This document shows positions 4,865 to 7,044 of a stretch of 7,044 nucleotides of DNA, piece after piece. The position numbers and the translations under genes were made by a program. The notes below the pieces were generated by a model. The model searched no databases. It saw nothing but the letters and a program-made list of their open reading frames with translations, and had not been told where the DNA came from. The DNA lies in the NCBI GenBank assembly GCA_016935955.1, contig JAFGPY010000352.1:1-7044 (forward strand), in the 5' to 3' direction. Source of the DNA: Planctomycetota bacterium. Its GTDB lineage: Bacteria; Planctomycetota; Phycisphaerae; FEN-1346; JAACEH01. Position 1 is the stretch's first letter, and every line of letters begins with the position of its first letter.

Positions 4865-6163
4865 ATGTCAACCTTCAACCTGAGGCCTCCCAGGCGCGCC
4901 CCCGAGGGTCACATTGTGGGCCTGGGCGGCGAAGTGGTCGGCGAAGCGCCGCCCATGATCGGCCCCGCGACCGTCCGCCAGGCGATCAAGCCCCTCGGGT
5001 GGATCTTCATGGGCGCGCTAGTCTATGGCATCGACTTCAGGATCAACAACTTCGACCTGATGAACGATGCCATAGGCATGATCTTCATCGCTTGCGGCAT
5101 CTTCCGGTTGTCAGACATTCGTGTCCACGATCGCTATCGTCGGGTCATGGCCGCGGTCAAGGCTGTGAGCTTCGCAGCTCTGGCTGCTGCGGTCACACAG
5201 ACGTTCCTTTGGAACCAGCCCCAACTGATCGGGGGGTTGCTGAGCCTGGTCGGCTTGGCTGGCTCCGCGGCGGCCATTCTCTTCTGCGTGGCCATGCGTT
5301 GGCTCTGTCAGGAGGCCAACCTGTTGAAGCCGTGGCGAAGCTGGACGGTCACCCTCGTACTCATGACGATCTGCACCCTTGCCTACTTCGGGACGGCGGG
5401 AATCGCCACCGCGGCGCGGGTGACGGGCGGCAGTTTTCAGCCCTACGTCGTCCCGCTCGCTATCGTCACGGCTGTGCTTGCAGTGGCCGCCCTCATTCAC
5501 ATCCTGATATCCGTCTCGCGGATGAAGAAGGCCGCCGAGCAAATGAAGGAGCCTGCGGTGCTGGGCGCTCAACCGACAGCCGAGCCGGTTGCCGCGAAAC
5601 GTTCGCCGGGGCGCTTCGTGGCATTGGCGATCACGATCGGCCTTGTACTGTCCGTGGGCATTCATGTTCTCGGCCAGATCCCTTCCGTCCGCCGCCACTG
5701 GATTGGGGAACTTCTGGTGGAGAACCGGTCGATCACGAGTTGTTCCATGGGGTCTGCCGCGGATGTTTCTGGTAACGTGGTTTACCTCCAAGTCGGCAAG
5801 AACGCTTACGGTGATGTGCGCGTCGTTGTCCTACTCCATGGGCCAACATCCACTTCAGGAACAGCAAGTTTCTATTCGGCAGGCGGCGCGTTCGGCGGCT
5901 CTGTGCCGGGCATGAAGTCCACGGTTGAGATCAGGACGCACCCCGGGCCGGGCACAGAGGAAGGAGGCCTGTGGATCGACGGCGTCAAACGGCCGCTGAT
6001 TAAACCGCTGACGGTGATCTACGTCTCTGACAAGTACGCGGCCACCGAGATCGAGATTCCCGAGGACGAGCAGGAGCAGTTCCTTCAAGACGTCAAAATG
6101 CACTTTGGCAGCGGCCTCATCGACAAGTGGATCACACCGCGCCTGCCGCCGCCCACACCCTGA
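4865..6163 (+). CDS. Unrecognised polytopic membrane protein with C-terminal soluble domain
   Basis: 432 residues; I do not recognise a family. Seen: a short cytoplasmic-looking N-terminus rich in Arg and Pro (1-30), then hydrophobic segments at about 43-56, 66-82, 97-116, 121-145, 160-182, 195-217 and 250-270. A charged linker (218-249, KKAAEQMKEP to AAKRSPGR) separates the sixth and seventh segments. The last about 160 residues (271-432) are soluble and rich in Gly, Ser and beta-type sequence (GNVVYLQVG, DVRVVVLLHGP, LTVIYVSDKY), ending IEIPEDEQEQFLQDVKMHFG and a Pro-rich tail. A positive-inside reading would put this domain outside the membrane if there are seven helices, but segment count is uncertain. 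The ATG at 4865 is chosen because GGAAGG (4850-4855) is 9 nt upstream; the in-frame ATG at 4736 lies before the putative promoter. Codon use looks less GC-rich at third positions than in the neighbours, judged by eye. No operon partner is visible: the next plus-strand gene is 351 nt away. Confidence 0.8.
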   Translation: MSTFNLRPPRRAPEGHIVGLGGEVVGEAPPMIGPATVRQAIKPLGWIFMGALVYGIDFRINNFDLMNDAIGMIFIACGIFRLSDIRVHDRYRRVMAAVKAVSFAALAAAVTQTFLWNQPQLIGGLLSLVGLAGSAAAILFCVAMRWLCQEANLLKPWRSWTVTLVLMTICTLAYFGTAGIATAARVTGGSFQPYVVPLAIVTAVLAVAALIHILISVSRMKKAAEQMKEPAVLGAQPTAEPVAAKRSPGRFVALAITIGLVLSVGIHVLGQIPSVRRHWIGELLVENRSITSCSMGSAADVSGNVVYLQVGKNAYGDVRVVVLLHGPTSTSGTASFYSAGGAFGGSVPGMKSTVEIRTHPGPGTEEGGLWIDGVKRPLIKPLTVIYVSDKYAATEIEIPEDEQEQFLQDVKMHFGSGLIDKWITPRLPPPTP

Positions 6164-6208
6164 CCGGCATCGCCCTCATGGTGGGATGCGTCTCTTCCCG
6201 GGGGCACG

Positions 6209-6227
6209 TTGCGACACGGCGTCGCGA
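6209..6227 (+). repeat. Small hairpin downstream of the membrane-protein gene
   Basis: TTGCGAC (6209-6215), loop ACGGC, GTCGCGA (6221-6227), seven pairs including one G-U. It lies 45 nt past the stop codon. No U-tract follows, so a terminator role is only possible. Confidence 0.45.
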
Positions 6228-6229
6228 GA

Positions 6230-6281
6230 CCCCTCTCCCTTGACGGGAGAGGGTGGCCCGTAGGGCCGGGTGAGGGTGACG
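6230..6281 (+). repeat. Two-hairpin repeat, copy 1
   Basis: Hairpin 1: CCCTCTCCC (6231-6239), loop TTGAC, GGGAGAGGG (6245-6253). Hairpin 2: GGCCC (6255-6259), loop GTA, GGGCC (6263-6267). Then the tail GGTGAGGGTG (6269-6278). This type is, from general knowledge, a common dispersed repeat whose translation gives spurious protein fragments in many genomes. Confidence 0.88.
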
Positions 6282-6340
6282 ACGCGCGGGCTGCGTTACG
6301 AATCCGAGGCGTCGCATATTGCGGGCGTCTTCCCCGCGTA

Positions 6341-6394
6341 CGCCACCCTCACCGCCGCCTGAAGGCGGCACCTCCCCCGTCAAGGGGGAGGGGT
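6341..6394 (-). repeat. Two-hairpin repeat, copy 2 (inverted)
   Basis: Read on the minus strand it has the same plan as copy 1. Hairpin 1 is CCTCCCCC, loop TTGAC, GGGGGAGG (6391-6371); hairpin 2 is GCCGCC, loop TTCA, GGCGGC (6369-6354); the tail is GGTGAGGGTG (6353-6344). Loop 1 and the tail are identical to copy 1, whereas both stems differ with pairing preserved. The tails of the two copies face each other. Confidence 0.88.
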
Positions 6395-6447
6395 TCGGCA
6401 CCGTCTCATTCAGATACACCGCCACACGCGCTTCGGCCGGGCAACTC

Positions 6448-6476
6448 TTGCACGCCGGGCCGGGTTCGGTCACAAT
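6448..6476 (+). promoter_or_regulatory. Putative sigma-70-type promoter for rmuC
   Basis: TTGCAC (6448-6453), 17-nt spacer, CACAAT (6471-6476), 38 nt before the ATG. It lies outside the repeat region and has the same spacing and a similar -10 to the promoter proposed at 4749-4777. Confidence 0.45.
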
Positions 6477-6514
6477 GGGCCCTTGCGAGGCTGCCTTGTC
6501 GGGAGAACAAGACC

Positions 6515-7044
6515 ATGAACGGACTGATCGTTGCGCTGCTGGTGCTGAACGCCGTGTTGATCGTGGCCCTGGGCGGCTACGTCGTCGTGCTGCTCAGGCG
6601 GCGCGGGGCCGAAGCGGGCGGCGAGGCCGCAACGGCCGAGCTGCGCGATCGCGTCGAGCGGCTCGGCGGCCAGTTCGCCGAATCGCTGCACAAGAACAGC
6701 CTCGACATGCAGGATCGCGTCGCGAAGTCGTCCACCGAACTCAAGGACGCCCTCGGGGCCAACCTGGCCCAGGGGCGCAAGGAATCGGCCGAGACCCTCG
6801 AGCGCACGACCCGGGCTCTCGAAGAGCGGTTCGAGCGGCTCCAGAAATCCAACGAGGATCGACTCGGCAAGCTCCAGGAAGACAACAGCAAGAAGCTCGA
6901 CCAGATGCGGGCCGTGGTCGAAGAGAAGTTGCAGACGACCCTTGAAGCCCGGCTCGGCCAGTCGTTCAAGCAGGTCAGCGAGCGGCTGGAGCAGGTGCAC
7001 AAGGGCCTCGGCGAGATGCAGGCCCTGGCCAGCGGCGTGGGCGA
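6515..7044 (+). CDS. rmuC: RmuC-family protein (C-terminal catalytic-like domain beyond the window)
   Basis: 176 residues are visible; the frame is open at the window end. Seen: an N-terminal membrane anchor at about 4-27 (LIVALLVLNAVLIVALGGYV) followed by RRR, giving an N-out, cytoplasmic-body topology. A long charged heptad-like coiled coil spans about 40-160. The recognisable family segment is LDQMRAVVEEKLQTTLEARL at 128-147, followed by GQSFKQVSERLEQVHKGLGEMQALASGVG (148-176), which in the family leads into a PD-(D/E)XK nuclease-like domain. Family knowledge: E. coli RmuC (about 475 residues) limits recombination at inverted repeats. Start: the ATG at 6515 has GGGAG 9 nt upstream, and the membrane anchor begins immediately. 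A plus-strand frame at 6319-6945 overlapping it is a shadow. The gene appears to be transcribed on its own. Its nuclease domain cannot be checked here. Confidence 0.92.
   Translation, partial: MNGLIVALLVLNAVLIVALGGYVVVLLRRRGAEAGGEAATAELRDRVERLGGQFAESLHKNSLDMQDRVAKSSTELKDALGANLAQGRKESAETLERTTRALEERFERLQKSNEDRLGKLQEDNSKKLDQMRAVVEEKLQTTLEARLGQSFKQVSERLEQVHKGLGEMQALASGVG

Larger units (their letters stand above)
6164..6514. other. 351-nt gap with inverted two-hairpin repeats and an RmuC promoter
   Basis: Holds a 7-bp hairpin (6209-6227), two inverted copies of a two-hairpin element (6230-6281 and 6341-6394) with a 59-nt spacer, a repeat-free stretch (6395-6447), then a putative promoter (6448-6476) and ribosome binding site (GGGAG, 6501-6505) for rmuC. 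No protein gene is supported; a minus-strand frame over 6132-6473 is a translation of the repeats. Confidence 0.85.

Noticed and set aside
6132..6473. Minus-strand reading frame of 113 codons across the rmuC upstream gap
   Set aside because: Its middle (PSPLTGEVPPSGGGEGG and HPALRATLSRQGRG) is the translation of the two inverted repeats, a known type of false protein; it has no domain and no ribosome binding site I can support.
6319..6945. Plus-strand frame of 208 codons overlapping rmuC
   Set aside because: Out of frame with the recognised RmuC sequence and begins inside repeat copy 2's spacer; Arg/Gly-rich shadow.

Overview
This is a GC-rich bacterial window with four genes on the minus strand, a divergent promoter region near 4624-4864, and two genes on the plus strand. 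The protein families present are a UROD-like protein far from haem genes, a PF12831-type FAD oxidoreductase, a small SGNH hydrolase and a secreted TIM-barrel protein. Hairpin repeats fill most of the non-coding gaps. Together these suggest a Planctomycetota-type or related PVC/FCB-like environmental genome. That assignment is inference from style and family content; no rRNA or marker gene is present.

Layout. The minus strand, read right to left, carries a uroporphyrinogen-decarboxylase-family protein (4623-3499), a short SGNH/GDSL hydrolase with a GTG start (3278-2682), an FAD-dependent oxidoreductase (2405-1050), and, 20 nt downstream, a secreted glycosidase-like TIM-barrel protein with an apparent inserted discoidin-like domain (1029 to beyond position 1). 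The last two look translationally linked. The first three are separated by 220 and 276 nt gaps packed with hairpins. On the plus strand are an unrecognised polytopic membrane protein (4865-6163), a 351-nt gap holding two inverted copies of a two-hairpin repeat, and the 5' half of an RmuC-family gene (6515 to beyond 7044).

Function. The minus-strand set resembles a small catabolic locus: an exported carbohydrate-active-like protein, an esterase/deacetylase-like SGNH enzyme, a flavin oxidoreductase, and a UROD-fold protein of the kind that includes corrinoid methyltransferases. No substrate can be read from the sequence. The plus-strand genes seem unrelated to it and have their own putative promoters.

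The most striking content is non-coding. At least three families of palindromic elements occur here, and in two of them paired copies keep the loop but change both stem arms in a compensating way. The SGNH gene lies between direct copies of one such element.
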